Origin: Mesorhizobium helmanticense
GTDB lineage: Bacteria; Pseudomonadota; Alphaproteobacteria; Rhizobiales; Rhizobiaceae
NCBI RefSeq assembly: GCF_003034915.1
Contig: NZ_PZJX01000026.1
Span: 62,001 to 126,000, forward strand
Length of the DNA: 64,000 bases
Reading direction: 5' to 3'
Shown: piece by piece, positions 10,094 through 18,034 of the stretch
How positions within the stretch are numbered: the first letter of the stretch is position 1
Layout of the letters: the number at the start of each line of letters is the position of its first letter
Made by a program: the position numbers and the translations under genes
Notes under the pieces: model-generated
The model's input: only the letters and a program-made list of their open reading frames with translations
What the model was told of the DNA's origin: nothing
The model's database searches: none

Positions 10094-11687
10094 GCGCGCC
10101 TCCAAGCGAGGCGCCGCCATTCAACGACAGGCCTATAGGCCGGTCCCGATAGAGCGCGTCAGGCGTTACTTTCAGGTCGTTGGCGACACCGAGCGGGATC
10201 TCGGCCTGCGCCAGCACGTCACGCTCGAGGTCGATGCCGGGTGCGAGTTCCGTCACCATCAGCCCATCCGGTGTCAGCTTCATCACGCAGCGTTCGGTGA
10301 CGTAGGTGATGTCCTGTCCTTGGGCGACGGCGCGCTTGCCGGAGAAGGAGATGTGCTCGACCTCGCCGACCACCTTCTTGACCTTGCCTTCGTGGTCGAT
10401 ACGAATGCCGCCATCGGCCAGCGACAGCTTGGCGCCGGCATTGAAGAAGCCGGAGAAGACGATCTTTTTAGCCCGCGCGGTGATGTCGACGAAGCCGCCG
10501 GCGCCGGCGGTGACATGCGGCCTGGCCGAGAGCTTCGACACATTGACCGAGCCGTGGCGATCGATCTGCAGGAACGACAGCAGCGAGGCGTCGAAACCGC
10601 CGGCCTGGAAATAGATGAACTGGTGCGGCGAAGGCATGAAGGCATCGGCATTCGACGAGCAACCGAATTTGAAATCGAGCAGCGGCACGCCGCCGACGGC
10701 ACCCTGTTCGATCACCCAGGTGACCTTGCCGTGCTGGCCTTCCTCGAGAAGGATGCGCGGCACGTTGGCCGAGATGCCGAAGCCGATGTTGACGGCCATG
10801 CCGTCGGCAAGCTCCATGGCGACGCGGCGGGCGATCACCTTCTGCACGTTCATCTCGGCATTGCGGAAGCTCGACAGCGGCCGGAAGATCTCGCCCGAGA
10901 TTGCCGGGTCATAAGGGGTCAGCGTCGTCTGCAACTGGTCGGGCGCGACCACGATGTGGTCGACCAGCACGCCGGGCACGCGCACGTCATGCGGCTTCAG
11001 CGTGCCGTTCTCGACGACGCGCTTGACCTGCGCAATGACGATGCCGCCATTGTTGCAGGCGGCGAGCGCCTGTTCCAGCCCGCCGAGATAGGCGCCCTCA
11101 TGCTCATAGGTCAGGTTGCCGCGCTCGTCGGCCGTCGTGGCGCGGATGATCGAAACATGCGGCACGATCGAGCGGAAATAGAGCCATTCCTCGCCGTCGA
11201 ACTGTTGCACGGACACGATCGGCTCGCTGGCGGCGTCGTTCATGGCGCAGCCCTGGTGACGCGGGTCGGCGAAGGTGTCGAGGCCGACCTTGGTCAAAAC
11301 GCCGGGCCGCTTGGCGGCGGCCTCGCGGTGCATGTCGAACAGGATGCCGGACGGCACGTTATAGGCGGCGACCGAATTGTCGCCGATCATCCGCCAGATC
11401 AGCGGCGGTTCCGAAGAGGAGGGGCCGGAGGGATAGGATCCACATAGTGTGCGCTTCAACAGGCCGGGCTTGGCCAGATGATCGATACCTTTAATGCCGT
11501 ACATGTCGCCGGCAGCGATCGGGTGCAGCGTCGTGATACCCTTCGGATGGCCCTCCGCATCGAAGCGTTCGCCGATGGCGGCAAGCACCGCGTCCGGGCA
11601 GCCGAGGCCGCTCGACGAGGACACCGAGACGACCATACCGTCCTTGATCAAGCTGGCGGCCTGCGCTGCGGAGACGAGCTTGCTCAT
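10086..11687 (-). CDS. Acyl-CoA:acetate/3-ketoacid CoA-transferase (fused alpha-beta, YdiF-like)
   Basis: 533-residue class I CoA-transferase with both subunits in one chain, as in YdiF and propionate CoA-transferases. The N-terminal half starts MSKLVSAAQAASLIKDGMVV. The C-terminal half carries the expected catalytic Glu in VIEQGAVGGVP. It moves CoA from an acyl-CoA donor to a carboxylic acid. Its ATG overlaps the TGA of the repressor gene (ATGA), so repressor and first enzyme are coupled. Confidence 0.92.
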   Translation of the reverse strand: MSKLVSAAQAASLIKDGMVVSVSSSSGLGCPDAVLAAIGERFDAEGHPKGITTLHPIAAGDMYGIKGIDHLAKPGLLKRTLCGSYPSGPSSSEPPLIWRMIGDNSVAAYNVPSGILFDMHREAAAKRPGVLTKVGLDTFADPRHQGCAMNDAASEPIVSVQQFDGEEWLYFRSIVPHVSIIRATTADERGNLTYEHEGAYLGGLEQALAACNNGGIVIAQVKRVVENGTLKPHDVRVPGVLVDHIVVAPDQLQTTLTPYDPAISGEIFRPLSSFRNAEMNVQKVIARRVAMELADGMAVNIGFGISANVPRILLEEGQHGKVTWVIEQGAVGGVPLLDFKFGCSSNADAFMPSPHQFIYFQAGGFDASLLSFLQIDRHGSVNVSKLSARPHVTAGAGGFVDITARAKKIVFSGFFNAGAKLSLADGGIRIDHEGKVKKVVGEVEHISFSGKRAVAQGQDITYVTERCVMKLTPDGLMVTELAPGIDLERDVLAQAEIPLGVANDLKVTPDALYRDRPIGLSLNGGASLGGAHG

Positions 11688-12721
11688 GCCGCGTCTCCCT
11701 TACGCCGATCGGGACCACAGCTGTCCCTGACCACGAGGTTGACCGCGCCGATATGGTCCTCGGCGCGCGTGGTGCGCGACTGGATCATCTTCAGCATGAC
11801 ATGGGCGGCGCGCTCGCCAAGGCCTGCCGAATCCACCGCAACGCTGGTCAGCGCCGGCATGTAATGCTGTGCCTCGATCACGTCGTCGAAGCCGACGACG
11901 GCGAAATCCGCTCCGGGTTCCAGTCCGCGCTTGCGCAGCGCCAGCATGACGCCGAAGGCGACCGCATCGTTGAAGCACAATGCCGCGGTCGGCGGTTCGG
12001 TCATGGCGAGCGCCGTTTCCAGGCAGGCAATGCCGCCCTTGCGGCTGGTCTCGCCCTCGACGACGATCGTATCGCGTTTGGCGATGCCGAGCGCCTCGCA
12101 CGCTTCGCGAAAACCACCGAGACGCTCGTGATAGACGACCAGATCGGACGAGCCGCCGAAGAAAGCCAGCCGGCGATGGCCCTTGCGGATCAGATGGGCG
12201 GTGGCGAGCCAGGCGCCGCGATGATTGTCGGGCGCGATCACGGGGATGCGGCTTTCAGGCAAGCGGCGCATGGCGAAGACGACCGGAAGGCCCACGCTCT
12301 CCAGCCGCCGGAAGGCGCCCGGCGTAGTGCCGCGCGCCGGCGAGACGATGAGACCGGCGACGCCCTGTTCCATCAGCGATTTCAGCACTTCTTCCTGGCG
12401 CACCGGGTTCTCGGCCGTGTTGGCGATGAAGGGGACGATGCCGGCCGACTGGAAGACGCGTTCCATGCCGACAGCCATTTCGGCAAAAAAGGGGTTGGTC
12501 AGGTCGTTGATGACCATGCCGATGACATTGGAATGGGCCTTGCGCAGATTGGCGGCGCCGCGGTTGTAGACATAACCGACATCCTCGATCGCCTTGCGTA
12601 CCTTGACCGCGGTCTCAGGCCGGATCAGCCCGCTGCCCTGGAGCACGAGCGACACGGTCGACTTGGACACGCCCGCCTCGCGGGCAATGTCGAGTATCGT
12701 CGCCTTGGCCCTGCTGGCCAT
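11684..12721 (-). CDS. LacI-family transcriptional repressor of the catabolic operon
   Basis: 345-residue regulator. The N-terminal helix-turn-helix reads TILDIAREAGVSKSTVSLVL, followed by the hinge helix (NRGAANLRKAHSN) and a periplasmic-binding-protein-like sensor domain starting VIGMVINDLTNPFFAEM. It is the first gene of the minus-strand operon and so is probably autoregulated. Two palindromes with a central AACGTT, the kind of site this family binds, lie at 12762-12773 and 12927-12938. A good ribosome-binding site (GGGAGGATG) precedes the ATG. The inducer is unknown. Confidence 0.95.
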   Translation of the reverse strand: MASRAKATILDIAREAGVSKSTVSLVLQGSGLIRPETAVKVRKAIEDVGYVYNRGAANLRKAHSNVIGMVINDLTNPFFAEMAVGMERVFQSAGIVPFIANTAENPVRQEEVLKSLMEQGVAGLIVSPARGTTPGAFRRLESVGLPVVFAMRRLPESRIPVIAPDNHRGAWLATAHLIRKGHRRLAFFGGSSDLVVYHERLGGFREACEALGIAKRDTIVVEGETSRKGGIACLETALAMTEPPTAALCFNDAVAFGVMLALRKRGLEPGADFAVVGFDDVIEAQHYMPALTSVAVDSAGLGERAAHVMLKMIQSRTTRAEDHIGAVNLVVRDSCGPDRRKGDAA

Positions 12722-12761
12722 CCAGATGCATCCTCCCGCTATTTTTCTTGATCGAATTTAT

Positions 12762-12773
12762 TGGAACGTTCTA
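12762..12773. promoter_or_regulatory. Putative LacI-family operator 1 (lacI/ABC operon side)
   Basis: TGGAACGTTCTA, a nearly perfect palindrome (one mismatched pair) in the context TTATTGGAACGTTCTAAT, 41 bp upstream of the repressor start. It matches the second site over TTATTGGAACGTTC. Confidence 0.75.
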
Positions 12774-12866
12774 ATCCCTGCGGCGGATTTGAGTCAACCG
12801 GGATTTTCCTGACTTCAAAAAATTGACGCACGGCAACTAAAAATGCGCTGCCACCCAAGGCTTGCT

Positions 12867-12883
12867 GTGCTGCGACGCAGCAC
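12867..12883. repeat. Inverted repeat in the divergent promoter region
   Basis: GTGCTGC and GCAGCAC flank a GAC centre between the two putative operators. Function unknown; it could be a second regulator site or a chance palindrome. Confidence 0.35.
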
Positions 12884-12926
12884 TGGGCATTGGTGGGGTC
12901 GATAATTCTAAAGGTTCTTGATTTAT

Positions 12927-12938
12927 TGGAACGTTCCA
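12927..12938. promoter_or_regulatory. Putative LacI-family operator 2 (DUF993 gene side)
   Basis: TGGAACGTTCCA, a perfect 12-bp palindrome 28 bp upstream of the DUF993 start. The centres of the two sites are 165 bp apart, compatible with a looped repressor tetramer or with two independent dimers controlling divergent promoters. Confidence 0.78.
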
Positions 12939-12965
12939 TTTATAGCGCGGTCAAGGGAGAACATC

Positions 12966-14120
12966 ATGGATATCACCTTGCCCGGGGAGGGCGATCGCAG
13001 CAGCCGCTACCGCCTGGTCGGCCAGCCGGCGCATCCGGTCGCCGGCGCCAGGTTTTCGCGCATCGCCTATGCTGCCGCCCATGTTGTCGCCGATCCGTTT
13101 GCCATGACCGATCCGTGGTCCAGGCCGGCGATTGACTGGGAGCGCACGATGGCGTTCCGCCATCATCTGTGGCGGCTCGGCTTCCGCATCGCCGAGGCGA
13201 TGGACACCTCGCAGCGCGGCATGGGTTTTGACTGGGCGAACGCCAGGGAACTGATCCGGCGCTCTATCGCCGAGGCACGCACCGTGCCGGGCGCCGATCT
13301 CGCCTCGGGCGCCGGCACCGACCATCTGGCAGCGGGTGCCGCCAGAGATCTCGATCACGTCATCGCAGCCTATGAGGAGCAGTTCGGCTTCATCGAGGGC
13401 TTGGGTGGCAAGGCGATCATGATGGCCAGCCGCGCGCTGGCCTCCGTGGCCAAGGGTCCCGAAGACTATGTCAACGTCTACGACCGCATCCTTGGCCAAG
13501 CCTCCGGCAAGGTCATCCTGCACTGGCTGGGTGACATGTTCGATCCGGCGTTGAAGGGCTACTGGGGCAGCCACGATTTCGAGCCGGCGCTCGACACAGT
13601 CGTCGCCATCATCGAACGCCATGCAAGCAAGGTCGAGGGGATCAAGATATCGCTGCTCGACGCCGACAAGGAAATCGCGCTCAGGAACCGGCTGCCGGAA
13701 GGAGTGCTCATGTTCACCGGCGACGACTTCAATTACCCTGATATGATCGCCGGCGATGGCGAAAGACACTCGCACGCGTTGCTCGGCATTTTCGACGCCA
13801 TCGCGCCTGTCGCCAATGCAGCGCTGGCGAAGCTCGCCGACGGCGACCGCGCCGGCTATGACGGGCTGATGGCGCCGACAGTGCCGCTGTCGCGCAAGAT
13901 CTTCGAGGCGCCGACCGAATATTACAAGGCCGGCATCGTCTTCATGGCCTGGCTGAACGGTCACCAGTCGCATTTCTCGATGGTCGGTGGCATGCAGTCG
14001 GCGCGCGGCATTCGCCACTATGCCGATGTCTTCCGCCTTGCCGACCAGGCGGGATTGTTGGCCGATCCGGAACTGGCCATTGCAAGAATGAAGAGCCTGT
14101 GCGCCGTGGCGGGCGTCTGA
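12966..14120 (+). CDS. DUF993 family protein (dihydrodipicolinate-synthase-like TIM barrel)
   Basis: 384-residue protein that I recognise as DUF993, a family usually labelled dihydrodipicolinate synthase-like and without an experimentally settled function to my knowledge. Conserved stretches include SRIAYAAAHVVADPF, EAMDTSQRGMGFDW, ILHWLGDMFDPALKGYW, TGDDFNYPDMI and GDGERHSHALLGIFDAIAP. The start at 12966 follows AAGGGAGAACATC; an upstream in-frame start at 12918 would overlap the operator. It is divergent from the repressor and carries its own operator, so it probably supplies an aldolase/lyase-like step for the same pathway. Confidence 0.85.
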   Translation: MDITLPGEGDRSSRYRLVGQPAHPVAGARFSRIAYAAAHVVADPFAMTDPWSRPAIDWERTMAFRHHLWRLGFRIAEAMDTSQRGMGFDWANARELIRRSIAEARTVPGADLASGAGTDHLAAGAARDLDHVIAAYEEQFGFIEGLGGKAIMMASRALASVAKGPEDYVNVYDRILGQASGKVILHWLGDMFDPALKGYWGSHDFEPALDTVVAIIERHASKVEGIKISLLDADKEIALRNRLPEGVLMFTGDDFNYPDMIAGDGERHSHALLGIFDAIAPVANAALAKLADGDRAGYDGLMAPTVPLSRKIFEAPTEYYKAGIVFMAWLNGHQSHFSMVGGMQSARGIRHYADVFRLADQAGLLADPELAIARMKSLCAVAGV

Positions 14121-14275
14121 GCGCCATACCCGCAGGATACCCGGCCGCTGATTTTGCTCTGTTTGGCGATTTGCCTTGTCTGGGCAAATCCGTATGCGCT
14201 ATGCGTCCCACGCAAGGCCCACCCGGCGTGCCGACGCCGATGGGTCTGGCTGCCGTTCTGCATAGGGATACGCCA

Positions 14276-15238
14276 ATGAATTTCGAACTTCGGGGCAAGC
14301 GTGTTTTCGTGGCCGGGCATCGCGGCATGGTCGGCTCCGCCGTCCTGCGCAGGCTGGCTGATGAGGATTGCGAGGTCCTGACGGCATCCCGCGATGAACT
14401 CGATCTTCAGGACCAGGCCGGCGTGCGGCGCTGGATGGCCGATCGCAGACCGGACGCGGTGGTGATGGCGGCGGCCAAGGTCGGCGGCATCCTGGCGAAC
14501 AACCGGCTGCCGGTCGATTTCCTGCAGGACAATCTCGTCATGCAGACCAATGTCATCGAGAGCGCCTTCCGCAACGAGGTGCAGAAATTGCTGTTTCTCG
14601 GTTCGTCCTGCATCTATCCGAAGTTCGCGGCGCAGCCGATCTCCGAGGACGCCTTGCTGACCGGTCCGCTCGAGCCCACCAACGAATGGTATGCGATCGC
14701 CAAGATCGCGGGGCTGAAACTGTGCCAGGCCTATCGGCGCCAGTACGGCGTCGACTACATTTCCGCGATGCCGACCAATCTCTACGGTCCGGGCGACAAT
14801 TTCGACCTCTCCACCAGCCATGTCGTGCCGGCGCTGATGCGCAAGGCACACAAGGCCAGGCGCGCCGGCGACAAGACCCTGGAGGTCTGGGGATCGGGCA
14901 CGCCGATGCGCGAATTCCTGCATGTTGACGATGCCGCCGACGCCATGGTCTGGCTTCTGAAGAATTATAGCGGCGACAGCCATGTCAATGTCGGCTCGGG
15001 CGAAGACATCACCATTGCCGAGCTGGCCCGCACCGTGCTCTCCGTCGTCGGCGCCAATGCCGTGCTTACATTCGATTCGACGAAGCCGGACGGCACGCCG
15101 CGCAAGCTGATGGACGTGTCGCGCCTGTTTGCCACCGGCTGGCGCCCGCAATATTCGCTTCGCAGCGGCTTGGAACAGACTTATGGGTGGTTTCTCCAGC
15201 ATATTGAGACAGGCGATCTCCGCCTCGGGGCGGCGTGA
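14276..15238 (+). CDS. fcl: GDP-L-fucose synthase
   Basis: 320-residue epimerase/reductase of the extended SDR type, converting GDP-4-keto-6-deoxymannose to GDP-L-fucose. The NADP motif GHRGMVG is at residues 14-20. The active site shows LGSSCIYPKFA and the YAIAK Tyr-Lys pair. The ATG at 14276 gives the usual family N-terminus; earlier in-frame starts add unrelated residues. The partner GDP-mannose 4,6-dehydratase gene is not in this window. It leads a short glycan cluster and overlaps the next gene. Confidence 0.93.
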   Translation: MNFELRGKRVFVAGHRGMVGSAVLRRLADEDCEVLTASRDELDLQDQAGVRRWMADRRPDAVVMAAAKVGGILANNRLPVDFLQDNLVMQTNVIESAFRNEVQKLLFLGSSCIYPKFAAQPISEDALLTGPLEPTNEWYAIAKIAGLKLCQAYRRQYGVDYISAMPTNLYGPGDNFDLSTSHVVPALMRKAHKARRAGDKTLEVWGSGTPMREFLHVDDAADAMVWLLKNYSGDSHVNVGSGEDITIAELARTVLSVVGANAVLTFDSTKPDGTPRKLMDVSRLFATGWRPQYSLRSGLEQTYGWFLQHIETGDLRLGAA

Positions 15239-16658
15239 TCCTCAATCAACTCTGATTGCCGCCACCAGGGATGACGGCTTGGGTGGCCGGCTTCTGGCCA
15301 TGGCCAATGCAAAGTCGCTCGCGGACGCGCTCGGATACCGTTTCGGGTTCACCTGGAAAGCCATCAGAGACAAGGAATTTCATGTCATCGACGGGGTGGA
15401 GAAGATATTCTCGGCCGAGTTCATCGAGAAATACTGGCTGGGCAAGAAAATCAAGAGATCCGATTTTGCCAGCCTCGAAAAGACCGCCTTCACACGGTCC
15501 AGGCTGGATGCTGCATCGGTAAAACGGAATTTCCGCGGCTGGATCTGCAACGAATTTCGCGTTCTGGAAGCATTTCAGGACGAGGGCGCTGAAACAATCC
15601 GACGGTCCGAGACCTTGCGAGGTTTTGGCTTTTCCGGGAATGTGAAACAGGCGCTCGACGCCGCCGACAGATGCCGCTTTCCCAGCCCGATGGCGGCACT
15701 GCATCTTCGTAGCGGCGATATCGTCCGCGGCAAGTACCGCGCAAGCCTGGGTTTTGCGAACAAGGTGGTCCCTTCCACCTTGGCCAGGTCGATCGTGTCG
15801 GAACTCTCGTCGAAGGGCCTCTCGACCCTGCTGATCGGCGAGGATCGCGCCACGCTCGAATATCTGAGATCCGAAACCGGAGCCTTGCTGACCGATGATT
15901 TCGGGGCGAGGGAATTCGACGATCCGACACTCAAGGCATTTTTTGAGATGCGGCTCATGGCGCGATGCCAGAAAATCTATGCCGGGAGCAGTGTCTTTGC
16001 GACGGTGGCGTCGGTGATGGGTGATATTCCCTCTACCGAGACAACGACATTGTTCGACAGTTCCCGAGCCGCCGAAATCATCCTCGGCGAATTGGAGGCT
16101 CATCAGTCGGACTATCATCCGCTGGAGGCCGCCTTCGGCTATCAAGCCGCTTTCCTCAATCTGGAGGACCGGATCAGTTCCGCGCGGGCGAGAGAAATTC
16201 TGGAGAAAGCCTACGGGCTCGATCCGGAAAACGATGTCTACGTTCTGAAGATAGCCGCGTCCTATTTTCGTGAAAATGACTGTCGTTCAGGCGAGGCAAT
16301 TCTGAAGTCGCTCATGACCAGGGAATTTCTCGTCTCTTCTGAAATGCCTCTGAGGGCCATGAAGGTTCTAACCACCCGTCTGTGCAGCGGCCATGCCATG
16401 TCAAAGGATTTTGAACCTTTCCTTGCGGCGGGACGGGCGGGCTATCCTTTTGCCGCGGCGTGTTCGGCGCACATTCTGCATCGTGCATTTGGGGAGTTGA
16501 AACCCGCGCTGCAGATGATCGCACAATCGTTGAACACGGAACCGACAAATACATTGTTCAAGAAAATCAGAAGATCCATACGGCCAATCACCCCGCGCAA
16601 GTCCGGCCTGTTGCCGAAAGCACGGTTGCAACTCTGGAAGGCCGGGATCAGGATTTAG
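15183..16658 (+). CDS. Putative glycosyltransferase, possibly fucosyltransferase-like, with helical C-terminal region
   Basis: About 491 residues, not confidently recognised. An early segment (AATRDDGLGGRLLAMANAK) looks like the start of a GT-B-type sugar-nucleotide fold. AALHLRSGDIV resembles the HxRxxD element of alpha-1,2/1,6-fucosyltransferases, and IYAGSSVFATVASVMGD resembles the later Gly-Ser motif of the same superfamily. The last 170 residues look helical and TPR-like. It overlaps the GDP-fucose synthase gene by about 55 bp and is followed by a sulfotransferase, which fits transfer of fucose to a surface glycan. The start is uncertain: 15129 is also open, and 15183 has only a weak ribosome-binding site. 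Confidence 0.55.
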   Translation: MGGFSSILRQAISASGRRDPQSTLIAATRDDGLGGRLLAMANAKSLADALGYRFGFTWKAIRDKEFHVIDGVEKIFSAEFIEKYWLGKKIKRSDFASLEKTAFTRSRLDAASVKRNFRGWICNEFRVLEAFQDEGAETIRRSETLRGFGFSGNVKQALDAADRCRFPSPMAALHLRSGDIVRGKYRASLGFANKVVPSTLARSIVSELSSKGLSTLLIGEDRATLEYLRSETGALLTDDFGAREFDDPTLKAFFEMRLMARCQKIYAGSSVFATVASVMGDIPSTETTTLFDSSRAAEIILGELEAHQSDYHPLEAAFGYQAAFLNLEDRISSARAREILEKAYGLDPENDVYVLKIAASYFRENDCRSGEAILKSLMTREFLVSSEMPLRAMKVLTTRLCSGHAMSKDFEPFLAAGRAGYPFAAACSAHILHRAFGELKPALQMIAQSLNTEPTNTLFKKIRRSIRPITPRKSGLLPKARLQLWKAGIRI

Positions 16659-16721
16659 CCCCTTGGGTGCCCCAGCTCGCCGGGATGGACTCCACCATTC
16701 TCCCGGGATTATCTGCCAGAC

Positions 16722-17477
16722 ATGCCGATCAGCCCGCCTGAAAGCTGGGAACGACCTCGCAAGACGCTCATCATAGCGAGCATGCCGCGAAGCGGCAGCA
16801 ATCTTCTTTGCAGCAAGATTTCCAGCACCGGCGTGCTGGGCAATCCAGGCGAATATTTCCGCCATTGGGATACCCCCGAGGTGACGACGGTGGCTCGCTG
16901 TCTGCTGGCGGCCAGCGAGGGCAAAAGCGAAAATGGCGTCGTCGCCTTCAAGCTGTTTCCCGAACATTTCGACAGGCTGCAAAAGGATATCCGTCTCACG
17001 GAATGGTTTCCCGATCCGGTTTGGGTCCATCTTGAAAGACGCGATCTGCTCGGCCAGGCGATTTCGCTGGCCAAGGCCATGCAGGATGGAGTGTGGACCA
17101 GTGGCGAGAATGCGGTAAAAGACGCCGAGTATACGGCCGAGAGGATAGAGGCCGCGCTTGCCAAGATCATTGCCGGCAACGGGCGCTGGTCAGCCTATTT
17201 CGCCAGAAGCGGCATCGAACCGCTGCATATCTTCTACGAAGACATCCACGATGATTTCGACAGCGTCTGCCAGCGCGTGGGCGGACTTCTGGGTCTTGGA
17301 GCTCCCGTGCCCGCGACGGCAAAGGTGGATATGCAGCGACAGCGCAACGCGCAAAGTGACGACTGGCGGCGGCGGTTTCTCGCCGAGGCCGGCGACCGGA
17401 ATAGTTTCCCGGCAGTGGTCAAACCGATGGGAAATCGCGCGCGCAAGAAATCCGGATGGACGTTCTGGAGGAGGTAG
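16722..17477 (+). CDS. Stf0-type sulfotransferase
   Basis: 251-residue PAPS-dependent sulfotransferase. The 5'-phosphosulfate-binding loop MPRSGSNLLC is at residues 21-30, and VWVHLERRDLLGQAISLAKAM carries the conserved Arg and hydrophobic helix seen in Stf0/trehalose sulfotransferase-like enzymes. It likely sulfates a sugar on lipopolysaccharide, capsule or another glycan; the neighbouring GDP-fucose synthase suggests a sulfated fucosylated product. It lies 63 bp after the putative glycosyltransferase. It is not clearly NodH. Confidence 0.82.
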   Translation: MPISPPESWERPRKTLIIASMPRSGSNLLCSKISSTGVLGNPGEYFRHWDTPEVTTVARCLLAASEGKSENGVVAFKLFPEHFDRLQKDIRLTEWFPDPVWVHLERRDLLGQAISLAKAMQDGVWTSGENAVKDAEYTAERIEAALAKIIAGNGRWSAYFARSGIEPLHIFYEDIHDDFDSVCQRVGGLLGLGAPVPATAKVDMQRQRNAQSDDWRRRFLAEAGDRNSFPAVVKPMGNRARKKSGWTFWRR

Positions 17478-17535
17478 GCTAGCGGTTGCACGCAATCCGA
17501 GAGGCAGCGGCAACAGACGATGCAATGAGGCTTGG

Positions 17536-17558
17536 ACCGGATGGTGGGCGTGACAGGG
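17536..17558 (-). repeat. Distal copy of the tRNA-Val 3' end (putative attachment site)
   Basis: A 23-bp perfect match to 20692-20714, which is the 3' end of tRNA-Val(GAC): the T-stem 3' side, acceptor stem, CCA and six following bases. Direct orientation, 3.1 kb apart. The rest of the tRNA is absent here, as expected for the distal att site of a tRNA-integrated element. Confidence 0.75.
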
Positions 17559-18034
17559 TCACTCACCAATCAGCTAAACTATTGAAAAGCCTACAGAACC
17601 GGCCAGCATCTGAAAGAAACGAGTGCCGTGTGCAACGGATGTGACTCGCTATGGTCGGTGCTTGGAATTCTCCGCTTGAGTGAGCCGGCACAGCGCGGCT
17701 ACGGAGTAGCGGAGCGAGAGTGGTTTCGCCGCTTTGAAGTGACAGGCTTAAGGCGAAATTGGCTGGTGTCCGTGTTGTCGTCAGCTCGCCTGGCCGTGTT
17801 GCTGTTTCTAAGTGCTCTGTTCGGTTCAGCGGCCTGGTTGTTGCAGGGCGTCGGCCATTTTTACGGCGGCGCCAACGAAGGGCGGCGCGGTTCGCTTAGA
17901 CTAGAGGCACGCAGTACGAGAACAAACCTGCGGTTCTTTGCGCCAGATCAAAGAGGCTTCACCCAACGCCGCATAGTTTCGGGTCAGTAGCAAAAGGGCG
18001 GGCCCGCCAACGCGATTGCAAACGGGAGGATAAA
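17559..18034 (+). other. Gene-poor stretch before the DUF3300 gene
   Basis: 476 bp without a gene I can support. A 120-codon open frame at 17628-17990 includes one hydrophobic segment (SARLAVLLFLSALFGSAAWLL) but lacks a convincing ribosome-binding site and has an unnatural-looking composition elsewhere. The last part probably holds the promoter of the DUF3300 gene; CGGGAGGATAAA at 18025-18034 is its ribosome-binding site. Confidence 0.5.

Noticed and set aside
15183..16658. NodZ or NodH assignment for the glycan genes
   Set aside because: No nod box, nodABC genes or close family match is seen; the sulfotransferase has the Stf0 type motif, and the glycosyltransferase is too divergent for a named call.
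17628..17990. 120-codon open frame with a hydrophobic segment
   Set aside because: No good ribosome-binding site, and its ends look like non-coding DNA and the leader of the DUF3300 gene. Left as a possibility only.
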